Positions 1 through 19,693 of a DNA stretch of 64,000 bases are shown here, one piece after another. Every line of letters begins with the position of its first letter. The first letter of the stretch is position 1. Under the pieces are notes generated by a model. That model worked only from the letters and a program-made list of their open reading frames with translations, did no database searches and was not told the DNA's origin. Origin of the DNA: Branchiostoma floridae. Taxonomy: Eukaryota; Chordata; Leptocardii; Amphioxiformes; Branchiostomatidae. The stretch covers positions 20,104,773 through 20,168,772 of the forward strand of contig NC_049987.1 of NCBI RefSeq assembly GCF_000003815.2. Direction: 5' to 3'. A program made the translations under genes and the position numbers.

Positions 1-17
1 ATACTGAGATAAGTCAC

Positions 18-2009
18 ATGGAGGTCTCTCAGGCATGGACAAGGTTCTGCAAACTACTCAATAAGGTGGTGGATGAGTGTATCCCATTGACTAGAGGAGT
101 CCAAAGACCTAATAAGCTTTACTTGAACAAGCAAGCAATGGAAGTAAAAAACAAGAAAAGGAAGATGTGGTCAAAATGGAAAAGCTCTGGTAGTCTTGCA
201 GACTTCAGAAGGTATGCAGCAGTAAGAAACTCACTTAGAAGTCTAACACGACAGCTGTGCAGTGAATACGAGCACAGGCTGGTGAGGGATCTTAAGGACA
301 ATCCCAAAAACTTCTGGAGGTACACGAAGTCCCGTCTCAGTACAAGGCCCAAAATAGGTAGTCTGGTCAAACCAGATGGTTCAATGGCACTGACAGACTT
401 AGACAAAGCGGAGGTCCTAAACAACTTCTTTGCTAGTGTATTCACGGACGAGAATACATCTAGCATACCCAGAGCTAACGCCAAAACAGTGACTTCAGTT
501 CTTGACAATTTCGAGATAAGTAGGGAAACTGTAGAAAGGAAGTTATCAGAACTCAACCCAACAAAGTCAGCTGGACCAGACGGTCTTCACTCAAGACTTC
601 TGAAGGAACTCGCAAGTGAGCTGTCGTACCCAGTATCAGTTATTTTCAAGAAGTCGCTGGAGGCGGGATGCGTACCAGCCGACTGGAAGACAGCACATAT
701 AACTCCGATCCACAAGAAGGGTAGCAGACAAGACCCAGGAAACTACAGACCTGTAAGCTTAACCTCCGTGGTTGTCAAGACACTTGAGTCCATCATTAGA
801 GATGTACTCGTCGACCATCTTATGGCAAACGAGTTATTTACAGACGCTCAACATGGGTTCGTACCCAAAAGGTCTTGTACCACTCAGCTACTGGTAGTCA
901 TGAACGATTGGTCACAGTGTCTAGAGAGGGGGGAACCAGTGGACAGCATCTACTTAGACTTCAAAAAAGCTTTTGATTCAGTTCCCCACAAGAGGTTACT
1001 CGTCAAGCTGCACTCATATGGGATAAGGGGCCATACACTTAAGTGGATACAGGACTTTCTCAGCAACAGGAGGCAGAAAGTAGTTATCAATGGAGCGCAC
1101 TCCTCCTGGCGTAACGTCAAGAGTGGAATCCCGCAGGGAAGTGTTCTGGGTCCTACGTTATTTGTTGTTTTTATAAACGACCTGCCGGAGGTTGTGACCA
1201 GTGCAGTGAAGATCTTTGCTGACGATAGCAAAATCTACAGACCGATCCTATGCAAGGAGGATCAGGAAGCGCTTCAGCGTGACCTCCAAGCTGTGGAAAA
1301 GTGGTCGGAGGTGTGGCAACTCCCCTTCAACGCTGGGAAATGCAAAGTACTCCACTTGGGAAGAGGCAACCAAAGAGCAGAGTACAGACTGGGTGGGCTA
1401 ATTCTGGAAGAAACCAAAGTCGAGAAAGACCTCGGGGTGTCTGTCGACGAGCAGTTAAAGTTCCACGTTAACACCACAGTCTCAGCGCAAAAGGCAAACC
1501 AAATATTAGGCTTGGTAAAAAGAACCTTCAGTAACTTAGATGAAGTAACAGTGCCCCTCCTCTACAAATCGATGGTTCGCCCCCATTTAGAGTATGCGAA
1601 CGCTGTTTGGGGGCCGCATTTCAAAGTCGACCAGAACACTGTGGAAAAAGTACAACGTAGAGCAACAAGGCTGGTCCCAACACTCAAGTCCTTTCCGTAT
1701 AGTGTTAGGCTGGAGAGTTTGAAGCTACCATCACTCCACTATAGAAGAGCCAGAGGGGATATGATACAAGTCTTTAAGTTCCTCACGGGAAGGGAGAGGG
1801 TTAGTGCACAGAGTTTCTTCACCGAGAGTCAACATCAGTCAACTAGAGGGCATCGCTTCAAACTTACGGTGCCACTGGCAAAGTCCTTGGTACGTCGCCA
1901 GTCTTTTGCGGTTCGAGTAGTACAAAATTGGAACTCGCTGCCGGCTGAGGTCGTAGAGGCAGAGTCTGTTAACGCGTTTAAAAACAAGGTTGGACTTATG
2001 TTGGAGTAA
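18..2009 (+). CDS. CR1-like non-LTR retrotransposon reverse transcriptase, 5' part outside window
   Basis: A 663-residue open frame covers the reverse transcriptase and C-terminal region of a LINE ORF2. Visible blocks in order are NYRPVSLTSV, YLDFKKAFDSVPH (first catalytic Asp), GIPQGSVLGPTLF and FADDSKIY (the catalytic DD pair), then the LEYANAVWGP and VVQNWNSLPAEVV blocks usual at the C-terminus of CR1/jockey-type proteins. No endonuclease domain is seen; the frame is probably open to the left, so the first ATG is not a reliable start. After the stop at 2009 the 3' UTR ends near 2095 in a short ATCATCAAGTG repeat and a TGGA-rich stretch, a tail style typical of CR1. It lies in reverse orientation in an intron of CDC5L and shows no internal stop, so it may be a young insertion. 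Confidence 0.88.
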   Translation: MEVSQAWTRFCKLLNKVVDECIPLTRGVQRPNKLYLNKQAMEVKNKKRKMWSKWKSSGSLADFRRYAAVRNSLRSLTRQLCSEYEHRLVRDLKDNPKNFWRYTKSRLSTRPKIGSLVKPDGSMALTDLDKAEVLNNFFASVFTDENTSSIPRANAKTVTSVLDNFEISRETVERKLSELNPTKSAGPDGLHSRLLKELASELSYPVSVIFKKSLEAGCVPADWKTAHITPIHKKGSRQDPGNYRPVSLTSVVVKTLESIIRDVLVDHLMANELFTDAQHGFVPKRSCTTQLLVVMNDWSQCLERGEPVDSIYLDFKKAFDSVPHKRLLVKLHSYGIRGHTLKWIQDFLSNRRQKVVINGAHSSWRNVKSGIPQGSVLGPTLFVVFINDLPEVVTSAVKIFADDSKIYRPILCKEDQEALQRDLQAVEKWSEVWQLPFNAGKCKVLHLGRGNQRAEYRLGGLILEETKVEKDLGVSVDEQLKFHVNTTVSAQKANQILGLVKRTFSNLDEVTVPLLYKSMVRPHLEYANAVWGPHFKVDQNTVEKVQRRATRLVPTLKSFPYSVRLESLKLPSLHYRRARGDMIQVFKFLTGRERVSAQSFFTESQHQSTRGHRFKLTVPLAKSLVRRQSFAVRVVQNWNSLPAEVVEAESVNAFKNKVGLMLE

Positions 2010-2087
2010 GAAGAGATACCACGATCGTCAGGAGGGTGACTACACAGGCGCAGCCTACTTCACCTAGACATCATCAAGTGATCATCA

Positions 2088-11800
<9,713 letters not shown>

Positions 11801-12041
11801 TTTGGCACTTTTTGTACCACGAAACTCGACAAAAATCGCAGGCAGAAAACACAGAAAATGGCGTCCTCGCAATGTCTGATGGGAGGAAGCTTATATCAAA
11901 TATTAGGGGCTTTAGTATTTCCTTCGAACCTTTAATAAAGCCCAAATGAATACAAAATTATTATCATATCATACAAAGATAATCAAATATATTAATTTTA
12001 ATTTTAATTTCGTTTTGTTTTTTGTAATACTTTGGTTACTA
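11801..12041. promoter_or_regulatory. CDC5L 5' UTR and upstream region
   Basis: The 241 bp between the CDC5L start codon and the transposon end must hold the CDC5L 5' UTR and part of its promoter. No TATA box or other clear element was identified; the distal part is AT-rich. Confidence 0.4.
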
Positions 12042-12114
12042 TATACGAGCAATCGCTGTTATTGTTTACATCCGGGGTATTCGGCGCACGAGCGCTGACT
12101 GGTAGGCAAAAAGC
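12042..12114 (+). repeat. left terminal inverted repeat region of the two-gene transposon
   Basis: Outer block at 12042-12056 and inner block at 12097-12114, separated by about 40 bp of less conserved sequence. Both are matched in inverted order at the right end. Confidence 0.8.
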
Positions 12115-12427
12115 GTTAGGAGATCAGATTACTAATTAGCATACCGGCGCGGAAGCAGATCGTACTGTTTACGCGAATTTGCGCATTTTCAGCCACGTTT
12201 TTATCGCATCCATGGGATTTTTTCAGATTTTGTATTTTTTTCACTACTTCTTAGTCTTTTTTTTTTTTTTCTTGTGTAATATTTTGGGAGAAAATGACCC
12301 TTGCCCTCTTGACTTCCGTCATGTGTTTCCGGTTGTTTTGATTTTCCCGCCGTACGGGTTTCTGTCATCCGTTCCGGGCTGTTATATTTCTGTTCCTAAT
12401 GTGGTTTAATTAATACGTTTAATCAAT

Positions 12428-15400
12428 ATGAGTTCTTCAAACAGCTACATTAGCTCTTTGGAGCCTAATGACCGAACCAGGTATTTTGAGAAATTAATGG
12501 TAAGTGTCGAAGACGCCGGCGATAGTTCAAACCCGGAAGTGACTGGTTCGGCGGTGACTGGTGACGGTGTACGCCTACCTGACCCATACAGTCTGACAGG
12601 TGAGGATCATGTGTACATGTGTTTCTAGATTTTGATAAGGTAGATTTTTGTGTAAGATAAAGGTTACAAAAACATGAGTACGTGTAAATGTGTTTGTTGC
12701 TAATCTCTAGAAATTCTGGCTACGTAACGTTATGTTTATTATCATTTGTATGTTATACAGGTTGGAAGGATGATTTGAGCCTCTGGCCAGATACGGACTA
12801 TGGGTGCATCTACACCTACCTAATCGAGGCTCCAGGTCCGTTTAACGGAGAAGCCATGAAAGCCTATAAATCCCTGGAGGCGTACAATCTCTTTATAAGT
12901 GGCCATGTGAGGGAGTGCAGGTACCACCCTATTGGAAAAAATGTGAAGGTCTGCTTCCTTAAGGCCAAGGTTGTGCCAGGTGGGTGTTGGAGTGCATTGG
13001 AACAATATTTCTACTTACATGTACCTGTAGTGAGAACTCTTGAAGATGAAGAATGAGATGCGTGATTAGTGTTTAACTGTCAGATACGTTTGTATATTTA
13101 CTGTATTATCTTTTTTTTCTGTTACATTTGTGTTTCAGGACAGAGAGTAACAGAGACTCCTCACAACCCATGGGTGTGTTTGACCAAAAAAGAGGGTTAT
13201 GTCATGGCAGCTCACTGCACTTGTATGGCAGGGTAGGTAATATAACTGCATTGACCATCATATCCAAAAAGTCACATTTTTATCTAACAGTGTTCTCGTC
13301 AGATGAGGTCCATGGCAAGAAACAGTTTTAGAAATAATGAAAGTCAAACTAGTACTCACCTGTAAATGTTCCTCTGTATATTTCCAGGGAGGAGCGACCA
13401 TGCAGTTTGTATGTGGCAAGATAACTGTCTTAATTTTTTTCCTTGGTTCATGTTCTTGTGCTTGATGGTTTCCAGTTGTATTTGTACCTGTTGCAAATGC
13501 ATTTCTTCTTGTTGATGTTCTTGTTGCAGGTTTTACTTGTTGATGTGTTTCGTTTTCTAGGTAATTTGGAGTTATCAACAGTTCCTGAGAGTGAGTATAC
13601 TAACACATATCATCATGTAGATGTAGATAATGCTAAAAGAAATGTGTATATAGTAGAAATATTCAAATATCACAGAGACTTCCATAATGAGAAGATAAGG
13701 CAAATCTTTCATTGTACTGTGAAGCTGGCCAACTTATCCGTTCCTTTTACCATTAACTCTAAAATTGCTCCTGACTATAGTACCTATAATGTATACTCAT
13801 TTTTTGTTATATTTCAATGTAGATTGGGAGAGGTCTGCAGCCATGTGGCTGCACTGCTGTTCGCAGTGGAGGCCTCCAGGTCTCTTCAGGAAAAACGGAC
13901 GTCATGCACCAGCAGAAAGGCCGTGTGGAACAAATATTACAAAGATAAGGTCTGTTCATATTTGGGCATTATAATTGAGTAGAATTTTTTTCAATGTCTA
14001 CAATTTTTTTGCCTAAGTAGACTGTTATAACTTACATTAATGAATGGATTTCTTTGCTTCTACAAAATCATGTGGCATTTACATGTATCCAATTCACAAT
14101 ATATAGCACTACACTATAGATTTACAGCAATATAGTAGATGTTCCTAGCCTGGAGTCCAGCCTTGTTGTGCTTTAGTCCACTCCCAACGGTGGCTACCCC
14201 GTCAATGCCATGGGGTAGCGACCTTTGGGAGCGAACTAAAGCACAACAAGGTTGGACTGCAGGCTAAGATGTTCCTCTTTGTAAAGTGTAATATCTGACA
14301 TGGCCACTGTATAATGCTTTTTCTCACATATATTATTGATAATTCATTTTGTGGATTATTTCTTTCAGGTTGATCCACAAAGGGCTGAGGACATGGACTT
14401 TTCGCACCCTAAACATGGAGTCCAGATCAAGAAGGCGCGCCGGAAGCCGCAGTGTGATGTGCCACCACTCAGTGAAGAAGAGGCCGCTTCTGCTTTCTCA
14501 CAACTGAGGAAGCTGTGTCCCACTGCCAGTGCTGTCATTAAAGAGGAGGAGGACACAGACACAGCATCAGAAGATGAGTCAGATGTCAACACAGAGACGC
14601 TTCCCCCTGTGGTATACAGGTCTTGTCATCCAGCCAAAGTCCCTGTTACTAGTGTTAGTGTAGACAGCATCCTTGAGGATGTTCGGTGCAACCCCGAGCA
14701 AATCACAAACCTCAACAAAGCTACAGTGGGGCAGTCCAAGTCTGCTTTATGGCGTCAGCAACGCAAGGGTCGTGTGACTTCTACATCCATGCATGATGTC
14801 CTTCATGCATCAAACCCCACCACTGCAGTACGGAAGGTCATGCAATATGACTGCAAGGATTTGAGCCAAGTGAGTTAACTGAAAACTAGTACAGTGTACA
14901 CTTGCAGGAAGCCATTTTTCGTAGGTAATTAAGGCACACAAAGAGACAACATTACCCTGTATATTGGAACATGTACCATAATAATCCCAGAGCAAGTGTA
15001 GCTCTGATCTTTATTTGGATTTAAACAATACCAGGAGTCTAAATATTTCTGCAAAGTGTGACAGTCTAAATGTTCAGTCAATGCGAGATAGTGTCATATT
15101 AGAGATGTAATTCATTTGTGCTTTCTATGTCAGAAATTCTAAATAGGGAATTTCACTTTCAGGTTCCAGCTATACAATGGGGGATGAAACAGGAGGAGAA
15201 GGCAAGGCAACAGTACCTGGAAGCTACCTTGTGCATCTGCAAGGATGTGAAATTGGAGGAAGTGGGGCTCATTCTCTACAAGGATTTTCCCTTCATAGGT
15301 ATAGCTAATTTTGGCTCTTACTTCAAACTTATGAAGTATAGTACATGTAATTGAGTACCAACTACACAATGTCTAATTGACTTATGATTTTGTTGATGTA

Positions 15401-16121
15401 ACAATGAAATACATGTACTTGTTTTAACAATTGCACTGTATTCGTACCAAGTGAATATGTGCCATTTGCAGCATTTGGCAAGTATCAAAAGTAAGTACAT
15501 TATGTTCATGTTTGAAATATCAGAAACTTTGCCACTAATTTGAACATTACTGTTGTATATATAGGTGCATCTCCTGATGGGATGAGACAGTGTTCATGCC
15601 ATGGAAGAACTGTGATAGAGATCAAGTGCCCATACAAGTACAGGGACATCTATCCTGCTGCAGATCTGTGTCTATCAGATGCCAACTACTGTTTAGATAA
15701 GGATTGTAAGCTAAAGACAGGGCACAGATATTACACCCAAGTCCAGACACATATGCTGGTTACCGGTGTCTCAACATGTGATTTTGTAGTGTGGACTAAT
15801 GCAGGCATGGTTGTAGTAAATGTTCCAAGGGACCAGTCACTGTTAAATGTAATGTTGTCTACATGTGTCCAGTTTGTAAAGTCCAGTCTTATCCCTGAGA
15901 TACTGACCCACAAGTTACAGTGTGGAGACTCTGGAGTAGATGTGACTTTCCAGGAAGATGATGACCCAAACAAACGTTACTGTTCTTGTCAGAAACCAGC
16001 ATATGGTAGGATGGTAAAGTGTGATAACAATGAATGTGAGTCAGAATGGTTCCATTACAAATGTGTTGGCATCAAGAGAAAACCAAGGGGCCATTGGTTC
16101 TGTCCCAGTTGTCAATGCTAA
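12428..16121 (+). CDS. SWIM zinc finger - YqaJ exonuclease-like - PHD finger protein of the transposon
   Basis: Seven exons join in frame to 601 residues: 12428-12599, 12761-12979, 13139-13232, 13823-13949, 14369-14869, 15163-15298, 15565-16121. The SWIM finger is CTC near residue 157 paired with CSH near 167. The YqaJ (lambda-exonuclease type) core shows WGMKQEEKA (about 377-385), the metal-binding GASPDG (about 417-422) and VIEIKCPYKY with the E-x-K pair (about 433-442), so the catalytic Asp, Glu and Lys are present. A C-terminal PHD finger of ING-like spacing spans about 555-601 (CSC, CDNNEC, HYKC, WFCPSC). An acidic linker (EEEDTDTASEDESD) precedes the nuclease. It probably processes DNA ends during transposition; that role is inference. 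The next gene, convergent, is the transposase. Confidence 0.9.
14146..14266. mobile_element. foldback MITE with TAGCCTG ends and 9-bp target duplication
   Basis: The two halves form a near-perfect hairpin, from TAGCCTGGAGTCCAGCC to its inverted copy, with a short loop around 14205. It is flanked by identical AGATGTTCC at 14137-14145 and 14267-14275. Too short to code; same family as the element at 42667. It sits in an intron of the YqaJ gene, so it landed after the large transposon existed. Confidence 0.85.
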
Positions 16122-16365
16122 ATCCTACTGGACAGTTTGAAATACTAAAAATACTAGTATAACAATAGAAGGCATTTTACAGTTTTATGTCATGTTTTAT
16201 AAAACTAATGTAAAATAAGTAAGAATTGTACTTTGTGGTATACTTATTATATTGTAGTGGGCTTCCCAAAAATTTGTTTTGTGTCCCTTTAACATTTTAC
16301 CTTCAATCTCAGTATTTTGATATACAGAAAAGGCCAGCTCGTGCAGACAACATTGCCATTAAAAA

Positions 16366-19309
16366 TTACTTGATTAGCTTTGGAAGTAAGTTTGTAAGAG
16401 CCGCACAGATAACAACACTGTCACTGAGTAGAGGGGCAAATGTTAATGGACAGATTTGGCTGAGAATTTGGAAGTTCTTGATTCTTTCAATTGCACGTTC
16501 TACATGAATTCTTAGAGTTGATATCTGTCTGGCATCTTGGACGATACGCCCCGGGAGTTGTTTCCTTCCTGTGGTAAATGGTGGCATAACTAGTGTTGCT
16601 CCTTTCAGGGCAAGTTCCTCAGAAATGGTGAATCCCCGATCTGCCATAATCATATCACCATATTCCACTTTGTTATAGAAACGACTTTTTAGCGTAATGT
16701 CTTTATCAGAAATTCTTCCACCCCAGGAACTGGACAGAAATGACACTGCTCCATAAGGTGTAATACCTACCAGAAATTTGAACGTATGATGGTGTTTGTA
16801 GTTACTCCAGGTCTTTGCTCGGGTCTTTAAATTGTATGGCCTCTCAGTGAAAATCTCTGAGCAATCAATGATGACTCTACAGTTTGAGTATTTTTTTTTC
16901 CGAAATTTTTTGGGAAGATTGCGCTTTACGGTTTCCTTGGACGGCCAATGAATCAGGAACTTTAGTCGGACAGCTAAGATTGGAATACAACGGTTTATGA
17001 CTTTTGAAACTGTGGAGGCAGAAACACTAAATCTCAAAGCTAGATCAGCATTTTTGAGGCCTAGTCTCAACTTCATGAGAGTCATGAGTATTTGATCCTG
17101 CTGACACATGGACTTTAGAGGAGCAATGAAATCACTAACAAGTCTAAACACAAACATAAACAGTGCAACAGTAGGTATTCCAGTGAAGAGCTTGCATTTT
17201 GCATCTGTGAGATTGGAGGCTGATGTTGATGATTTCTTGATTTGTTCTTGAAGGTGATCACGTTCTTCCCTAAGGTTGTCAGCTTCACTTTGAAGGGACT
17301 CGCAAAACTGTTCCAACTTACATTTCTCCTCTTGTACTTTTGTGAGCTGTTCTCTCAGAGTCTCTACACTTTCAGGAAGGGGGTCTCTCAGAGTCTCTAC
17401 ACTTTCAGGAGGAGGGTCAGCGATCATTTCTTCATCTGAAATAAAGCAAATCCGAAGTTCAATGAAAGTGCTATGTGATTATGAGTGTCATATATCTGAA
17501 CTGAACTGAATGTTCTAAACTCTGATTCATATGTATGTATTGTTGTTTCGATATTTTACTCATGCAGGTTGCATGCTTCTCTACTTGATTCACATCTATA
17601 TCCCCACTCCGAAAACCAAGCGGATAAACTTTGTAGCAAGTAGTCTTGTGTGTATGGTATGTGATTCATGTTGAATAAGTGACAAGTGATAGATTTACTT
17701 GTTGAGCAAGAATGATAGATTAAACTGTTGATCAAGAATTTATATGTTTAGGATTACTGATTGTATCCATTAGACACTTTTCTTATTCCCTCTGTAATGC
17801 CCTTACCATTTAGTGATGTAGGTGGGGCTTCATTCTCTGATGACACCCGCAGCCTTTTTGCTGCACGCATATACCTGCAAACAATGAAGCATGTTGTAAG
17901 TTGTAAATCAAAGTTGCATGCTTTGTTTCCTACATACATTCTGTTAGCATAGCATTTAGTGATTACTGCTGTGAATGTTATGAAATATAAAACATTTGAC
18001 TAGGTGTAAACTCTAACATGAGTAACTTACAGGATCTTTGTGAGATTTAACTGAATCCTTGGTAAAACTTTCATGGTCATCTTCTCAGGCAAGGAGGTAG
18101 AGTATAGCAATGTTTCACACAGGCATGAACAGCCTGCCTGCATGAACAGCATGAGCAGTAAATCAAATTTCAATAAAGAAACATTGAAAACCCCAATGTT
18201 ACCTACCGATCTTTCTTGGCAACTGGGTTTCTTGAACGATTGCAACTTGCTGAGGTTGGGAGGTTAAACAAGCTTGGGACGTAATCTGGATCTGCAGGGT
18301 CTTTAGAAGGGTTCCCTGCAATGCAAGAAGCAAAGAACTTGTCAGTATTATAAACATGATTTTAAAATGAGGTGGCAATTGGTCTTGTGGTTAGGGTGTA
18401 GGACTCATAATCCAAAGATAAGTATGAGTTGGAATCCCTGATAGGTCACTTTGTTGTTGTGCCCTTGGGAAAGGTACTTAAACCATACTTTACACCTATT
18501 TCCTCACTTCACTAAGGTGAAAAATGAGTACCTGGCTTCGGCTACACACCTCGGCATGTTAAACTGAAAGAACCCACCACACTTATCGAAAAGAGCAGGG
18601 GATCATCCCGGTGTGAGTGGATCAAACTCCACAGTCTGGTTCTTTCTTTCCCCTGCACTATCCCACAATGGTCCGGACCAAGGTGGAGGTCTACCCGCTG
18701 GGGGCCTCCCCACACAATATGCTCCAGTAGGGGCCATCTGGGGGTATTCCCATGTAGATGTAGATGATTTTAAAGACATTTTAAAACATTTGTAGATGTC
18801 TTCGTCAATCAGTTAAGTGATGTACGTTATACTTCTGGTATACTATATATGTATACGTCCATCCCAGATACTTTACCACTATTTATAAGTCAGACCCCCC
18901 CCCCCTCCCACGTGGACGCGCTGTAAAACTTTGATACATGTAACATTAATATTCACTATCCTTGATATGGCATGAATCAGCGACAAAACTTACTTAAGCT
19001 TTCCGCAGATGTGTAACGAAAAGTACACTATTACATCACGAAAAATGTATTTATGCAAGGGGGACAACAACAAAATATAAAACATATAGATCACAAACCT
19101 GAGATGAAATGGTCGCTGCACACTCTCTCGTGGCCTCGCGGTGTCCACGCCGCGGTCGGGTTTTTCTTTCCCTGCTCAAAATCTGACCTTTTTAAGGCTC
19201 TAAGCCATGCAGCCCTTCGTCCTGGTTCCGCAGGGATTCTAAAAAACTTCTTTCTACTGCCTTTATCCTTCCGGTTAGTACAATTCAGCGCACAACAACT
19301 GGTCGGCAT
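16366..19309 (-). CDS. THAP-domain DDE transposase
   Basis: Four exons on the minus strand join in frame to 485 residues: 19099-19309, 18207-18315, 17807-17874, 16366-17435. Exon 1 is a THAP zinc finger (CCALNC, then VCSDHF giving the C-x2-H half); exon 2 completes it with DPADPDYVPSLF. A Glu/Lys-rich coiled coil follows at about 159-197, then a helix-turn-helix-like region and a DDE_Tnp_4-type (Harbinger/IS5-like) nuclease core: IIDCSE (Asp about 320), MADRGF (Asp about 395), RIHVERAIERIKNF (Glu about 442). All three catalytic residues are present. An upstream in-frame ATG at 19328-19330 is possible, but MPTSCC starts like other THAP domains. It binds the element ends and catalyses transposition (family knowledge). 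A SINE interrupts its intron. Confidence 0.92.
18370..18745 (+). mobile_element. tRNA-derived SINE nested in the transposon
   Basis: A tRNA-like head (GGTGGCAATTGGTCTTGTGG) is followed by TGCCCTTGGGAAAGGTACTT, CCTCACTTCACTAAGGTGAA and a tail block ending around 18745; the same modules occur in the SINE at 52936. It lies between transposase exons, antisense to the gene. Confidence 0.6.
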
Positions 19310-19358
19310 GTTTGCGTTTCCCGCGCGCAACTGGTGGGCGAGGAGGGTTCAACCAGCA

Positions 19359-19419
19359 GCTTTTTGCCTACCATGACGTCACGTGACGTAACCGTGACGT
19401 CAGCGCGATCGCTCGTATA
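19359..19419 (-). repeat. right terminal inverted repeat region of the two-gene transposon
   Basis: Inner block 19359-19373 and outer block about 19405-19419 mirror the left end. Between them is a cluster of TGACGT/ACGTCA words, including TGACGTCACGTGACGT, a plausible subterminal transposase-binding or CREB/ATF-like cluster. Confidence 0.78.
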
Positions 19420-19693
19420 CAGTACAATGTTTCGTTCTCGTTCCTTATTTTGAATGGTCTCGTCTACAGGTCAAAGGTTACAACAAAAAGGCGGGAAATT
19501 TGTTGGCGTCCTAAAATTTTATTGTGCGTAGATTCCACAGCATTTCTGAAGTAAACAGCCCTTTTATTGACGTCTCTTACACCCTTGATGCTACATAACA
19601 GTCTTAGATAGCTTTTTGGCTACTTTCTGACGTAATTTTCGCGAAAACAGAGCCTAAAACTACCGCGGTCTGACGGGAAAATAAGATCCCAAA
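19420..19693 (+). promoter_or_regulatory. DONSON upstream region
   Basis: The 274 bp between the transposon end and the DONSON start codon hold its 5' UTR and proximal promoter. No TATA box is evident at a fitting distance. With 11801-12041 it makes up the host DNA between two divergent start codons. Confidence 0.4.

Larger units (their letters stand above)
12042..19419. mobile_element. complete two-gene DNA transposon (ISL2EU-like): YqaJ protein plus THAP-DDE transposase
   Basis: The element is bounded by TATACGAGCAATCGC at 12042 and its inverted counterpart GCGATCGCTCGTATA ending at 19419; a second inverted block, TGGTAGGCAAAAAGC, lies at 12100-12114 and 19359-19373. A TA target duplication is consistent with both ends. 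Inside are two convergent multi-exon genes, each starting just inside one end: the SWIM-YqaJ-PHD gene from the left, the THAP-DDE transposase from the right. The combination of a DDE transposase with a YqaJ-type exonuclease is what repeat literature describes for the ISL2EU superfamily; the family name is from memory and tentative. Both coding sequences can be joined in frame without a stop, so the copy may be recent. It holds a foldback element (14146) and a SINE (18370). Confidence 0.85.

Noticed and set aside
119-556. antisense open frames within the LINE ORFs (also at 950, 1274, 58841, 62072 and others)
   Set aside because: They are shadows of the reverse transcriptase reading frames.
14336-16121. 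host gene status for the YqaJ protein
   Set aside because: Its position just inside one end of an inverted-repeat-bounded element, convergent with a transposase, fits a transposon gene better.
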